Shown here in pieces: positions 1-18,486 of a DNA stretch of 64,000 nt (its first letter is position 1; every line of letters begins with the position of its first letter). Below the pieces are notes generated by a model. The model did not search any database. It saw nothing but the letters and a program-made list of their open reading frames with translations, and was not told the origin of the DNA. The DNA is from Tubiluchus corallicola (taxonomy: Eukaryota; Priapulida; Priapulimorpha; Priapulimorphida; Tubiluchidae), in contig JAQGDQ010000096.1 of the NCBI GenBank assembly GCA_030141605.1, positions 372,001 to 436,000 of the forward strand, read 5' to 3'. The translations under genes and the position numbers were made by a program.

Positions 1-246
1 AGATCGATGGCAGTCATTGGGAACTCCCATTCAGCGGCCACTTGGAGTGTTGGCGATTTCGTGCTCCTCGGCGGCGGAGAACACTGGCTGACCTCCGGTC
101 TTCAGCGGATGACTACCTGAGAGTTTGTCAGAAAGGGTCTTTCTTGGAACTCCGAATTGCCTCGCCGCTGCGCTGATTGTCCTGTTGGTATTCTTGACGG
201 CATGTAGGGCAGCTTCCAGAGCTTCTGGGGTATAATATTGTTATCT
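1..246 (-). pseudogene. Fragment of a pogo/Tigger-like transposase (psq-type helix-turn-helix)
   Basis: Read on the minus strand from about 243 downward, the frame gives YTPEALEAALHAVKN, then an alanine-rich helix with AARQFGVPRKTL and a LSG turn. This is the pattern of the Psq/CENP-B-like helix-turn-helix at the N terminus of pogo/Tigger DNA transposases. The frame then meets a stop at about position 30-46. One base of shift restores a family-like continuation (QVAAEWEFPMTAIDL) up to the window edge, so the copy carries a frameshift near position 45. It is cut by the window start, so the catalytic DDE domain cannot be judged. A host gene with a domesticated Psq domain is possible but less likely because of the frameshift. 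Confidence 0.6.
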
Positions 247-773
247 ATGACCCGATACAGGGGTGTAGGTGCGTGGCATGTTAAGTAGCAAGAAATAGTA
301 GACAAATAATATGTAGCGCAGAATGGAGTACTTCTAGAGCGAATTGAAAAAAGATAACTGTCGCAAACTGTTTATAATGACGGTGATCATGATATCTGTT
401 CATTAAACACTGAACAATAGTTACAGCAAACCTACAATGGCCCTTACGTAAGGGGTGGCGAACTCACCCTCGGGTGGCGAACTCACCCCGTTTTACGGTA
501 CTAACACAAGAAACTTTTTTTATTAAATGAACAGGTCAGCAATGTCTACGCACAATGATGTAATCTTACGAACCCAGGTCAAGCAAAAGTATTTTGCTGT
601 TGGAAGCAGCTCCATGTTAACGTCCATGAATCACATATTTTGACAGGAAAATAGCGCAAACAGTTCGTTTCATTACGTTAAGTAGTGTTGCGCGTTTATG
701 TAATTACACATACATTATGTTACTACTTACGCTCAAGCAAACTTCGAAATGACTTACAAGAATTGTTTCTAGA
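247..773. other. Non-coding stretch with a short direct repeat
   Basis: No gene is visible. Two direct copies of a 17-base motif (gggtggcgaactcaccc) sit next to each other at about 455-490. The motif is itself partly palindromic (ggtg...cacc). The rest is AT-rich sequence without a supported open frame. Confidence 0.5.
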
Positions 774-840
774 ATTTGGGGCCCCTTAAATATGATGCCC
801 TAGGGAAATGCCTAGTTTGCCTAGAGGAGAGCCGGCCCTG
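774..840 (-). mobile_element. hAT-like transposon terminus, single end
   Basis: On the minus strand the segment starts CAGGGCCGGCTCTCC and continues with CTAGGCAAACTAGG and GGGGCCCC motifs. These are typical of one end of non-autonomous hAT-family elements, which begin CAGGG. No matching second end with a target-site duplication was found nearby, so this is a truncated copy or the outer end of an element I cannot delimit. Confidence 0.45.
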
Positions 841-1814
841 CTCATGCGATTGTGAAAAATTTCTTAACCTATATAACAAACGTTGAAGTAACTAACACCT
901 TCATTTGCGTAACGTGCGTTAATTTTATATCCATAAAGCTATTGGTCAAATAGATGACCTATAACATGTTACATACATTCACTCTAACAACGTTTCTTGT
1001 AGAACTTTCCATTTATAATATTCGTACATTAATGTCCCTTAAATATTCGTACATTAATATTTTTAAGTGTTATTTGGTACTAATATCTAATGTAATCTTG
1101 TAGTAAAACATGTCAGCTTGTACAGGTATAGTCTATTCTTTACTGTAAGTGTTTTTGTAAATAGTGAATATAGTTTGTAATGGTGAGGATCCTGAATCAT
1201 GTTTTAAACTGTCTAATCCAATCCTACAATAAATTATGTTTAAATTACGTTTTAAACGTTTAAAGTTGCGAGTTTAATTCAAAACAGCTATTTTCACTGC
1301 TGATGTCACGTTTTAAACAGTCTCCAGTTGAAATTTCAAATTTTAGGAAAAATAATAAGAAACTTTACAAATAACGGTTTGTACACAAAGAACAAATATG
1401 CCGTTGTTTATACTCGAGTATACAATAGTAATAAAAATTAATATGAGATATTCGTGCAAATACTAATACACAAGTCACTGCAGGAGTTGTGGGGCGTCTC
1501 CTAAAGTACTGCGTACCAGTTTTGTCCCCATACCAAGTCCAAGACTTTGAATGCATTGAAAGGGTTCAGCGTTAATAACCCGCAGGCTTTTTGATAGGTG
1601 CTAGTTAGGACACATTCCATATATGAAAAATGTAGGTTAGTTGAATCTGGTTTGCATCTACTTGAAGGGAGACGCATTATTTTTTATTTAAAAATGGTGT
1701 ATAAGATCGTACATAAACTGGTAGTTTAAATTTTGAAGATTTCTCCACTTTTGCTCCCATCACACACTTGCTAGGAAATAGCTAAACTTTTTTATCATTT
1801 CTTGTATATATAGC

Positions 1815-1846
<32 letters not shown>

Positions 1847-2855
1847 ATAAATATGCTTTTTCAAACAGAATTTGTAGTACATGGAATGACCTCAGTTTTG
1901 ATTTTGCCAATTCATACAGTCTATCAGTTATTCCGTAGGAAGCTACCAGAAACTTGCTTGTTAAAATATTGCAAATTTAATAAATATTTATAAAACGTTA
2001 TTACCATAGTTCCATGATCTCTCGCAGTTTTGATAAATTTGCTCTTTGTATATATTTTATTGACTTTTTAATTTACCGTATTTTTAATGTAAGTAATTTG
2101 AATTTTGTCCTGTGTAAACTGATGTGTTTTATTTTGCTAGTTTAGAATATAGGCTGGTCTGAGAGCTAACATAGCTGTCAGGCTCACCTTTTATAAAATA
2201 ATGTGTATTTTATAAACGTTCTTAATAAACAAACAAACAAATAAATAAATATTTCAAAATTTTCAGTGATTTCTTCATATCAGTATGATTTTTCTTTCGC
2301 ATAAGCTCCTATTAAGGGCAATTTACTTGTTTTTTCTTATAATTTACACAAATCAGCAGTTTGAGATCTCAACTTCTCAATAAAGCGTTAGTAGTTCTAT
2401 GAAAAATCAGCAATCGTTTAACCACTGTTTGCGGCAGTAAATACCAGTGCAACTTAACCCATTCACCACGGCAACATTCGGAGTCAAGTGATGAGTTTTT
2501 ACCGCCCGTCTTGACATGTAATGAGATGCAGATGCGAATGATGAAGAAATGATGAGTCGAGCTTAACGAGAAACAGACGTGGATGTTTGCGAAAAACTAT
2601 GCGACTTCGTGGCTTCTTTACAAAGAGGGAGCGAGTACACTTCACAGAGTGTATGAAGACTCAGTATCAATAAAATAGTCAGCTGTGTGACAAACTGATA
2701 GGCTCGTTAAAGCAGCATTGAAAGCAAAATATGATTGGGTGTCAAAGTGTATCCTAGACTTTGCCTGATAACCATTTCTTATTTAAAAATCGACGGAAAG
2801 CATTGTACAGGCAAAATAAGGTAATTTAGTTTTGCCGTGACGTCTCTAGCGTATT
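841..2855. other. Intergenic AT-rich DNA, no gene seen
   Basis: No coding frame with splice support was found. It contains a TA/TG microsatellite at about 1814-1849 and a short direct duplication at about 1018-1062 (attcgtacattaat twice). Possible poly(A)-type motifs are common, as expected for this base composition. Confidence 0.5.
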
Positions 2856-2859
2856 TAAT

Positions 2860-2972
2860 AATACACGTCCGTACACGATTAAAGTCCTTGGTATTATCGT
2901 GTCGCAGTATTGAACTCACGACCTCCCAGGCGGAAAACGGACGCGTTCACCAGGCTATACCACTTATATGGT
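2860..2972 (-). mobile_element. tRNA-derived SINE head
   Basis: The minus strand reads GTGGTATAGCCTGGTGAACG (an A-box-like segment), then, about 30 bases later, GGTCGTGAGTTCAATACTG (a B-box-like segment). This is the internal RNA polymerase III promoter layout of a tRNA gene. There is no clean acceptor stem and the arms do not fold as a full tRNA, so a SINE head fits better than a functional tRNA gene. Confidence 0.55.
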
Positions 2973-5900
2973 AATTTAAGCAGCTTCCTGATACCATTAA
3001 TTATACGCAATATGTATTTTGTAAAGGCAGTATTGTCAAATCACAAATACGTGTACGGAATAGAAAAGTTTGATTTTTAATATCCGCATTGTTAAACAAA
3101 TCAGAACAAATTGCATGATCTAAATATTATTCTTGTGAACTAACAGGCAATATCTGCGAAGCCAAAGAGGCAGTTCCTGTAACAACGTTATTTAGAGGAC
3201 GTGGGAGAGATTTCATGCATTTACTTTTCGTATTTCGTATTGGTAAACTAAATATTATGTGTGATAGCAAAATTATTACAATTATTTAAGAGTACTTGTA
3301 ATACAGGTATAAAGGGAGCTGACAAAATACAGTAATATCAACTGCATAAAAATATTATTCAGTAAACAATAAGCAATACGGCAGCCTTTCAATTTATGCA
3401 ATTTTACAGATAATTCGTCGCCATAAATGTTGAACAAAGGAGGGGATAGAATACTACCTTGCCTTACACCATTTCCAACTACGTATCCAATAGAACTTAC
3501 TTTCGCGCATCAAATCTGTGCTCTACAGGTAAGCTGCTAGCCACAATCTTCTGTAATAATACGTGCACATTAAAGGCAACACAATTAACCTTTCTGGCTA
3601 AATTTTACGAAAACTTTATTTACATCAGAAATAGTATATTCTAATTCTCCCGATTTGATCAGAAGACTCCCGATTTTAATGGTAGCCTCCTTTTCTCCAA
3701 ATTATGAAATATTTCTCACATTTTCCCACCAACTGTTACTTCAGCTTAATGTGATCACAGTATATACAACAATCCCCCTCCGTATGCCTGAAATAGTTGT
3801 CTATCTAGCGTGCTAGGTAAAGCGAGAAAATCGTCTTGGAGGCAGCACATAGAAGATGAGCACAATTACACTAGAATTATAGAAATATTTTAGGAATGTT
3901 AAGAGTAATATTTTGACTTGTAGGGAGCATTCTTTTAAGGAGTTAAAAAGTGCTGTCTGAAAGGTATTTCTACTGCCAGATCTGGTGTTAAAATAGGCAT
4001 CCAAAAATTTAGAAAAGCAGAAGTCCACAGTGGAGCTTACAGTGTAACACCCTAGCAGAATTCTTGTGGAATCTCCATATTTTGGTCATCTGCAGGTTGG
4101 AATGTCAGAGTCAGGTCACTCCTAGTTAGTTACTGAGCAAATTTCGAGCATTTTTGTAATGGTCATAATTAATTTCACATTACTATTGTAATTTAGAGAA
4201 ACTCCATATTTTCGAGTTTCAAACTACAGATAGTTCAGACATTTCAAATAAAATGATAATCAGTAAGATTTGGGCCTACACTACAGTTTTTCAATAGCGC
4301 TTTAACTGGGACTTGCACAGCTTATGGCTTCTGTTTAAATTAAATACATTAATTACAGTAATTGTAATTTCACTGATTAACTGTGTCTATAATTCAACCT
4401 CTGGGCTAAAGGAATAGCAGTAAGTTTCAGTTTTCTTTTGGTTTTAAACCTCACGTTGTCAAACAATATAACCAGTCTGCGCAGGCTCAAAATCAGGCAG
4501 CAATTTCAGTCTTGCTGCTTCGATATCCAGCTTTTTTTCTCGTTTATCAGATCATGCCTAAGAATCGAATATTTTCTTACAATTTTATCTGTTAGAAAAC
4601 GTAAAAATCATCAATCTTTGTCAGAACTCAGAAGCATTGTTTGAGCAACCTGAAATTGAGACATTTGAAAAGCAGGAATGATCAGACGACAAAACATTAA
4701 CCACGCTGCAATAATAAAGCAGCCAATCGCGCGATATATCAGTGAGGTCTCGCTGAAACTGTCGCACGCTGTACCTCGTTATTAATAGTGCATCGAAGTG
4801 TGGACAAAGCTATAATTTGAATCATGCTTAATAATAGTATAAGATAAAACTAATGTTAAGCTGTAATATACATTCAACGTAACAATCACATTTACAGTAG
4901 GCCTAATTTATTTATATAACAACTATCCAGTATTGTTGTAGTGTAATTTATGAAAACTAGTTTCGTGTCAATTGCATTTTTGTTCACCTACTGCTTCCAA
5001 GCAGTTATGCAATATATGCCAAAATGTGAAGAATTTATTTATGAAAAATTCAAAACACCTAATTTCCCTTTGAAGATTTAAGAAATTTTACATCAATCGT
5101 TTGAAAGTGTATCATTATTTAAATTATTTTCAAATTCAGAGAAAAGCAGTCAAAGAACTTAGTTTGTATTAAAAACTTTAGTAACTTCACGCATTATCAG
5201 CTAGGTTTTCAGGGCAGCTTTTAGCTAAGAATAAAAATCGGTTAAAACACTTAATATCATAGCCCTATCATTCTCGTGTGTTTTATTGTTTCTGTTTTAT
5301 GATGCAAATAAAGGAAACTTGTTCAGGACTTATGATTGATGTGCATATAATATACATAACAAATAGACCTACCAAATATACAAAACAACTAAGCCTAGGC
5401 TACCTGTAATTCAGGTTCGCAACGAGAATTTAATACAATAATAATAACACTTACCAACAATGATAACGATTACTACAGGCATTTACAGCACCATGTTCAT
5501 GAGAGCAAATGTAGTTTGAGCTTTAGGGTATTTGATACAGAAAAACTGTCATAAATACAAAATTAGAAACGGTAACATGGTACTGTACAAAGTAAACAAA
5601 TATACAACTTTGCATAAAAATAATTAATAAATATTAAATTACTTGTAAACACCTTGCAATAATATTTTGGTTACCAAATAAACGACTATACGACTATACA
5701 TACATACAAAAATACATACATACATACGTACATACATACACAATATAATGTATTATTTTAACAGTATTGCAATTATAAAGATAAACTGGCTATCTAATTG
5801 TGTGCATAGCTATCATAACAAAATTTAATGTGTTTAAAAATGTTTGCAGCATTAGCACTAGCAAAACTGGGACAAGACATTTAGCCAAGGGTCGCAGAAA

Positions 5901-6242
5901 AGCTGCAAAATCGCGAAGAAACACTGCATATTTAAACAAATTTTAAACAGTCAACAGAATGATGAAAAGAAGCATTACGTTTGTTCTCAGTTTATGAAAA
6001 CTGTATTACTTTGATACGAAATTTGCATGCTATAGAACGTGTTAAACATTCACATTAATTGTACAGGCTGGCATTTCAAAAATGTTATGAGATGACTGCT
6101 ATTTTGTCTGCTCATTTGTAAAATAAATGTAATGATCGTGTTGATATGTTATAGTTACACTGTTAAAACTGACCAAGAGGAATGCTAAATATAAATCTAA
6201 AGACAAATAAATGCAAAGAACTTACATTAATATGATAACTTA
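2973..6242. other. Intergenic AT-rich DNA, no gene seen
   Basis: Open frames here are short, biased and without splice support. A tacatacatac microsatellite lies at about 5695-5740. Nothing else was recognised. Confidence 0.5.
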
Positions 6243-6798
6243 TTAAAGGAAAACCGGATGATTGTGTAAACACGAGTTCAGAATAAAGAATGCTCTAAAA
6301 TATTGAAAACTACAATAGCTTATTTTAAATCAAAGCTTAGATTAAATAATATTTACCTCGGATACTCAAATTTTACTAAAGTTTCAAAGCTACGCGCGGC
6401 TAGTGAATCTACTAAGATTAGCAGCGGCACCTTTCTGTCACATGCGCGTGGCCGACAAATGGAAAGCGATACCGTGATAAGCATGATCATGAACTACAGT
6501 GCTTTCGTCTTTCTGACGTTATATGACGTAGAGCCCATTTTCGTCACATCATGCGTTTAAACAGTACTGTAACACTTATTCAAATGTGCTTGATGCGCAA
6601 GGGAAGACGCCTGCCATTGTGCAAACTGTGGTTAGTTTCTGACGTAAGCAATAGCTATGTTCGGTTGCCGTTAATTAACTTTCTAAGCTAATTATTCAAA
6701 TATAAGAACCAACTAACTTTTATCGGCAAGAAAATGTATATTTTGAACTGTAAATTAAAATGAGATTGAGTCTAAACAATCGTCCGGTCTTCCTTTAA
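6243..6798 (+). mobile_element. MITE copy 1 of an inverted pair (left arm)
   Basis: This segment of about 556 bases begins TTAAAGGAAAACCGGATGAT and ends with the reverse complement of TTAAAGGAAGACCGGACGAT, so it has terminal inverted repeats of about 25 bases bounded by TTAA. A closely similar copy lies in reverse orientation at 8470-9004. No transposase frame is present, so it is a non-autonomous DNA element. The TTAA ends would suit a piggyBac-like target site, but the second copy does not have clean TTAA ends, so the superfamily is open. Confidence 0.7.
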
Positions 6799-6941
6799 GA
6801 ATAATGGCATCTTTGCTCACAACCTCAATTACTTGTGAAAATAAGCATCACTTCATAACAAACGATTTTTAATGGTTTGTATATATATTACTAATTAGTT
6901 TCACTTGTAAAAATGTGCTCATTCTTTAATAGGACATTCCA

Positions 6942-7033
6942 CAGTGGCATAGCTAAGGGGAGAGGAACTCCATGTGGCACTTTACTCAAGTGGACTGAAG
7001 CCCCGGGCACCACAAGCTCTAGCTACACCACTG
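6942..7033 (+). mobile_element. Short hAT-like MITE with CAGTGG ends
   Basis: The element starts CAGTGGCATAGCTAAGGGG and ends CTCTAGCTACACCACTG, giving inverted ends of about 14 bases. It is only 92 bases long, with a central CCCCGGGC motif. The same left end and CCCCGGG motif recur at 25016. It lies just downstream of the homeobox stop codon, so it probably falls within the 3' UTR. The 8-base flanks match only in part, so a target-site duplication is not certain. Confidence 0.6.
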
Positions 7034-7160
7034 GTTCCTCACAGGGTCTAAGGGTGACGTGTCAATTTCAGAAAAATCGACATATGAGCACCATTTCTAT
7101 TAAGAAAAAGGATATCAAAAGTTAGATATTAGAACAGCTCTTTGACAGAGCTGCCATCCG

Positions 7161-12481
<5,321 letters not shown>

Positions 12482-12529
12482 GTATACAATTTTGTCAAAA
12501 CGCCAATACACAGTATATTATCAGGGACT

Positions 12530-13600
12530 AGACTGTCACACACACACACACGCTCGCATATGTCCAGACACTAAATATGAGATAGCATCTCGAAGAACTT
12601 GACGAACGTATCTAACACGATAGCCGCTTAGGCAACAATTATCACGAACAAATTATGCTATTAAATTATTTAATTTTTAAAAATTTAAAGCGTTATTCTA
12701 TACCACTCTATGTAACTGATTTTCAATTTTTAACGCCAAGTCACCAGCAATACAGACACACTTTTGTACATTATGGCGACATTCATTTTACACCAACGAA
12801 ACCTACTGATGTAATCGCGAGATTCACTAAAGTAACGAACTCATTATGAAATGTTAAGGTCTCAGTTTTACCAACGTGTCTCGTCCTCTGACAGAACGTA
12901 GCATGCATGATCTGTGCTGGAATGTAGCGCCAGCAAAAGCAAAAACGCACAGAAGTGACGCACGTGTTATTAACCATGTCTGCCAGCATATTCGTGTCTG
13001 CAAACGACTCCCTCTAGTGGCGCATCCATACTTACAAACCTACTATCCTCACAAAATTACTTTACCGTAGACAGCTAACTTACATGAGAAAGAGCCTCAT
13101 GGATGCCTGAAAACTCAACTAAATTTTATCGCAGGAGATCAACCAGGAGAAGAAAATTCAATCCGGAAACTACTGTGTCTCAAACTTGCAGGTACGTATC
13201 TACAAAGCTAGGTATAAAACAGCATCAGAGACAGGGCGTCGTCTGTATGAAGATAAATAGTCCAAGAACCCAAACCTGGTATAGTACATTAGATCCTCTC
13301 TAACTGACACAACTTCAGAAAGCAAAGGTCAAGAAACATAAGCTTCAAAGGCAAAAGTGAGGAGTTACTATAAGTAATACGGCAGGCGTATTTGTTAAGC
13401 AGATATTGATGTTTACTAATTTGATGTTTGTGATAGGACCGGAATCTTTCTATTTAACTGTTTACTAAGATGAGATATTGAAACGCTAAAGCTTAGAACT
13501 TAGATTGTCAGTAAGGCCTATCATCTTACAGATTATATCTGATTATTAGCTAGGATCCGGCCCCGCCGCAACCTAAATTGTCACAACGTGTTAGCACATA
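12530..13600. other. Upstream region of the PRRX-like gene; probable promoter
   Basis: Directly upstream of the PRRX-like start. It holds a CA microsatellite (12536-12551) and a stretch at about 12870-13030 less AT-rich than its surroundings, where transcription could start. No TATA box or other element is convincing. The plus-strand open frames here have no splice or homology support. Confidence 0.3.
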
Positions 13601-13618
13601 CACGGACGATGGACGAAG

Positions 13619-13700
13619 TAATAGCAGAGTGGTCACTATGTGTAGTATCTGACTGCAGTTTGCAAAGTTAAGTTACGTTAAGTCTGGTTAGTAAATTATT
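13619..13700 (+). mobile_element. tRNA-like SINE head, diverged copy
   Basis: Carries AGCAGAGTGGTCACTATGTG and, about 60 bases on, ctggttagtaaat, matching the layout at 9911 and 33206. The copy is weak and its 3' end cannot be set. Confidence 0.35.
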
Positions 13701-16700
13701 GGGTGATTAGGAAAATGGTTTTTCGCCGATTACAGCCGCTGTACTGTCGTATGGATCCGAATATGGCTAAAACGTCTCAGCTGAAGTGTATTGGACATTT
13801 ACAAGCGTTAGCGGGTATGCTTAATATAGATTATTATAGCAGTAATGCAAGTTATCTCAGTATCAAGTATAGGCATCTAAAATGAGGCAACAGAGGTGTT
13901 CTTACTGGATCCTTCCTTAAAGGTACGTAAAATCGTTTCTACGGGCAATTTTAGAACGTTACCCATCCATTTACTAACTAGGCTTGACATAACTTAACTT
14001 AGAACCAAACTCTGCTATACTGCTTTCGCCCGCAAATGGTACACTACTATTGTTTGTAGTGACAATAAAACGCTCTTTCACCCAGAGCGATTCAATGTTA
14101 ATAATTCTATTAATAATTAATTGATTATGAAATATAAAATGGAAATAATTCATTGAAGTTGTTAAGAGATCGTAAAACGTTGTTAGAGAGCTGTTAAAAC
14201 GGGATGGTAAGCTTCTACAATTTTGTCAAAACTCAGGCAGGTACAATATTCGCGATGTAAGTGAAACATAAATGTTTAATGAAATGACGCTCTTTTATAT
14301 CACGCTGAGAGCAATTCCATTTCATTTTAATCATTTAGTAATATGACTGATGTGAGTTTTCCTGGGAGAGAATTCTTTGGTATTATTAATTTTTAAAGAA
14401 TATTGTCCAGCGGCGGTTCACAAACGATGCAGAAAAATTCTTCTTAGTGGAGTAAAGATGTTCGTCGCAGTACATCTAATAAGGCGAGAATATTTCTGAA
14501 AGAATATGTTCAGAAGTTACATAAAAATTCAGTTCACTTTTTGGCTTCTGAATAGACGTTTCGCGAAGTTGCAAACTAATAACGCAGTTTAGACACAGTT
14601 AAAAGATGTTTTGTTCGGGTAGAATCTAGACCGTTTTCATGTACTTGTTCAACTCAAGGAAACGGGGACGGAGCTTCGGCGCATCGTGATGACGTGATTA
14701 AAAGCTAACACTTGCCGGGTCCTATACTGTCAAACTTTCTCCATGGCAACTGGAATTGGTTCATGTAATGATAACATACAATAATCTGCAAACTTTAATA
14801 AAACGTAACTACATCTTCCGACAGATAAAATAGTTACTATAGAGACATTACTACCATGTCACATAAAAATGATGTCACTGATGAACTGTTGTGTATTGCA
14901 AATTTTATTCTAGATATTACAATGGCAATCGTTGCCCAGTTATATACGCTGACATTTCTAGATAGGGTATATAATTGGTTGACGTACCTAGCTGTAACAT
15001 AACATTTCAAATTTTATTTACAGAGTATGCAAATTTGTTGCATTAAAATTACTATTTTAGTACCAGTTTTATCTGTTATCTATACTTGTCTCACACACAC
15101 GCACGCACACGCACACACGCGCGCACACACACACACATATATATATTTACATATTTCAACCTTTGTAATGTATATAATTTATTGTACGTGTCTCTCTGTA
15201 TGTCTTTCTACTATCTCTTTTCAATCATTGTCTTTTAATTATTATTTTATTGTCTGAAATGCACTAAATATGTAAGAAATAAATGATTTATATACATGGA
15301 TATGCGAGTGTGTATATACGTGCGTGCTTACGTGTGTGTGTGTCTCACAAAATACGGAAAAGAAGCCTATTTATTGGAACCTGGAGTGAAGTTGTATACA
15401 TTTTTCATTTCTCTGTCTGTTTCATCCAGCGTGCAGCTGCTGGCGGTACTCAAGCATCATTTACAAAACAGTGTAAATAAAAGACTTGGTCAGGTTTCAC
15501 CAACTCTATTAATTCATAATTTCTCGCTTGTATTTGGTTAAGACCGGCGACACATCATTTACAACAAGTTAGCTATATGATCGAAGTTGACTACAGAGTG
15601 TTTGTATTCTTCAAGAATGTTGTGAATGTTTTCATTGAATGATTCATATCTATAGGCTTTCTCTGATGCTCGAGAAATTTTCTGAAATCATTTCTACATA
15701 GCTTTCTTGACTTTAAATGAGGAATTCTTGGCGTTTCTGCGGGGCATACATGCATTTTAACACGTGACATGCTTTTAGAATCTGCGGGGACGGCATTTAT
15801 GAAACTATATCTCGTCAACTGCAATGCGTCTCAAACAGCAACATGAATTAAAATTGGAATGGTGACATAAAGAGCACAATGCTGTAATCTGTAGTGTTTT
15901 TTATATCAGGATGTAGCTTTAGCTGAACTCACAATGTTTCATCAATGAAATGTGTCGCGCTTTGATTTGACCCTGAAACGACCATAGTTTTCACATGAAA
16001 ACGAAATTCCATAATTTGACCTTGAAATAACCTTAACCATTTTTTCGAGGTCATAATGTTGCTTTCATCGAATCGTCAAGCTTGATTATCTAGGAACTGT
16101 ATTTTCTTTTAATGGAACTGACATTTTTTGATGCACAACAGAACTTCTTGTTTTACAAGCCGTTTGTTTATTCTCCTCCACAAATTTGAATAACTCAAAA
16201 TCCAGAGTACCTAGAATCACCAAGCTCACAGGAGAGACATCTGGGAAGGGGTTCAGAAAACTGTATTTGACACATGACCTTGGGTAAAGTTGTCAAAGAC
16301 GTTGGTGTCCATCACGTTGCTGGCTATGGCGATTTTTACATTTCTATAGTTCGCGTTACTTCGTACAAATACCATCGCATCTTTCTCCTTCTTTCTATTC
16401 TCTATTAAACTTTCTTTTTACTCCTTTACTGCTCTTTTCTACTACACTCAATCCACATTCATTTGGGGTGCTCTGAACATTACTTCTTGAGTACCCCACG
16501 GGTCATTTGCAACTTGGCATCTTGTGTGCATAACAATAAATACGTTATTAAATTCTTTTACGTGTAATGCTGTAATGATCGTTGTGGGTGTATGTAATAG
16601 ATAAATAAAATAAATAATACAATGGACGTCTGTCACTTTTTGATTGTCACAACTACTTCCAGAGCTTTGAGCAAAATTTCGAGCAAAAACAGGATATCCA

Positions 16701-18486
16701 GTTTGGTGATCCTTTACAAGCACAGGTAAACGCGCTGTCTTTACAGGGCACACTCTCCAGATCATGTGAGATCCGATTAGTGCCAGGTGAAAAGGTGATG
16801 GAGTGGGTGGGATCTCTACCTTTTTCATTAGACTGTATTGCCTATTATCTTCTACAGTTTTTGAGTTACGGCCACAACTTTTAGTATGTGACTAAGCAGG
16901 TCTGAATTCTCATACATAGCTGAATATGTGGGTCATGTGTATCGAGTCAGAAACCAAAAATGGACATTTTCCAGTGTTAATCAGCAGTAGCTTGTAGTGT
17001 ACATCACATGAAAGGTGTTATACACAAATCAAATGGTATACGTTGAGCTGTGACCTGCGACCGTGTCCATACAATACATTTACTTATGCTGCACGTTTAC
17101 CTGTGCTTGTAACGGGTCACTAAACTGGGTACTGTTTTTGCATTTTAGCCCTGCTGTCCCCAAATGCACAGTCACCACAAAATACCTAAATATGTGTGGA
17201 AAAAATTTTGAATTTAGCTCAAAGCTTTAGAATTGAGTTGTGATAATCAATCTGGCATACTTTTCTTTTTTTTACTTTTCCTTGACACAACACTTTGTTC
17301 TAGCCTCTGTGTTCAGCTGCAGCTTTCTAAAGAGTGTTATAGAAAGTAGGATAAATTGGGAAAATTGCCCACCTACAACAAGAGGAGCTTGAATAAGTGA
17401 TTATAAGATTAACTGTTGAAAATATGAAAATATCACTGTTTTTATATAAAGAAAATACTTTTTTATGGATGGCAATTGATATGCTGGTGAACAGTAGTTA
17501 GTGCAAATTGCAAAACTTAAAACTGATAGGAAGATTCAGTAGAATGAAAAATAACCATTGCATAAAATTTTCAAAAAAGAAAACTAAACAGAATACATGG
17601 GTAAATAACTACATAACTTTTGTTTTTATTTACATAGAAAAATAATTTAATCAAAGCCAACATGGGTACATATAAAATGTTCAAGACTCTACCTACTAAT
17701 CAAGAATTCACAATATGAGAATATATAACATAAAACAACTACATTGTCAAACAGTACATGGAATGTATCCTAAAAGTTACGTAAAGGAAAACGGATCCAG
17801 TCTTAAACTGTAGCTCAAAACAACCTACTCTTTAAAATATTGAAAGAGAACATAGTATTTTTTCAAAAATGATTTATGTGAAAGAATTATCATCACACAA
17901 ACGCAATTTTGCAATCGCTTGGCTAGGTCTTCACTGTTACACTTTTGTTAATTAGACAGGCACTAGCGCCGCATTTTGGAAACACGCTGCACAAAAAAGT
18001 GCTGTCTAGTTCAGAGTTGTTCATTTGTGATGTACTGCACACGTTCAACAGCTCATGCGTGAGCACATCGGTAAATTTGCAATTTGAATTTTTATCTTAA
18101 AACTTGCTGAGTTTAGTGCAACACACTGTATATCACACAGCAGCACTGTACTTCAATTTTCACTTTTACAAACATGTGCAACACGCTCGTGGAATATTTG
18201 TGCTGTTAGAAATTATGTTCATTTGTGACCATGTCATAAATAGTTGGTGGGCTTGCCCACTGTTAATTAAGTTTTTAATCTATTATTTAATTATCAGAAA
18301 TGCTTTTGCAGTATTGTATTAAAACGTATACTTTTCGCTGTACTTCGAAATGGGGTAGGACATGAAAAATCATCCTGTTTCTGGTAAGAACAAACTTAAG
18401 CTCTGAGAATACAAGTACTAATCAAAGCTTTGTAATTATGACAATAATTTGCCGATCAGCAGAAATCATCACACAAGAGCTTCGTG
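13701..18486. other. Intergenic DNA between the PRRX-like gene and XPO6
   Basis: No supported gene. It includes a CA/TA microsatellite at about 15093-15145 and a TG-rich run at about 15335. A repeat-like block at about 15960-16290 has several tgacc(c/t)tga motifs, which resembles old transposon sequence. Frames such as the one at 16448-16828 lack splice or family support. The XPO6 3' UTR must lie at its right end; the nearest clear AATAAA on the minus strand is near 17625, about 860 bases past the stop. Confidence 0.45.

Noticed and set aside
2860-2972. A functional tRNA gene
   Set aside because: A and B boxes are present but no complete cloverleaf with an acceptor stem can be drawn; a SINE head fits better.
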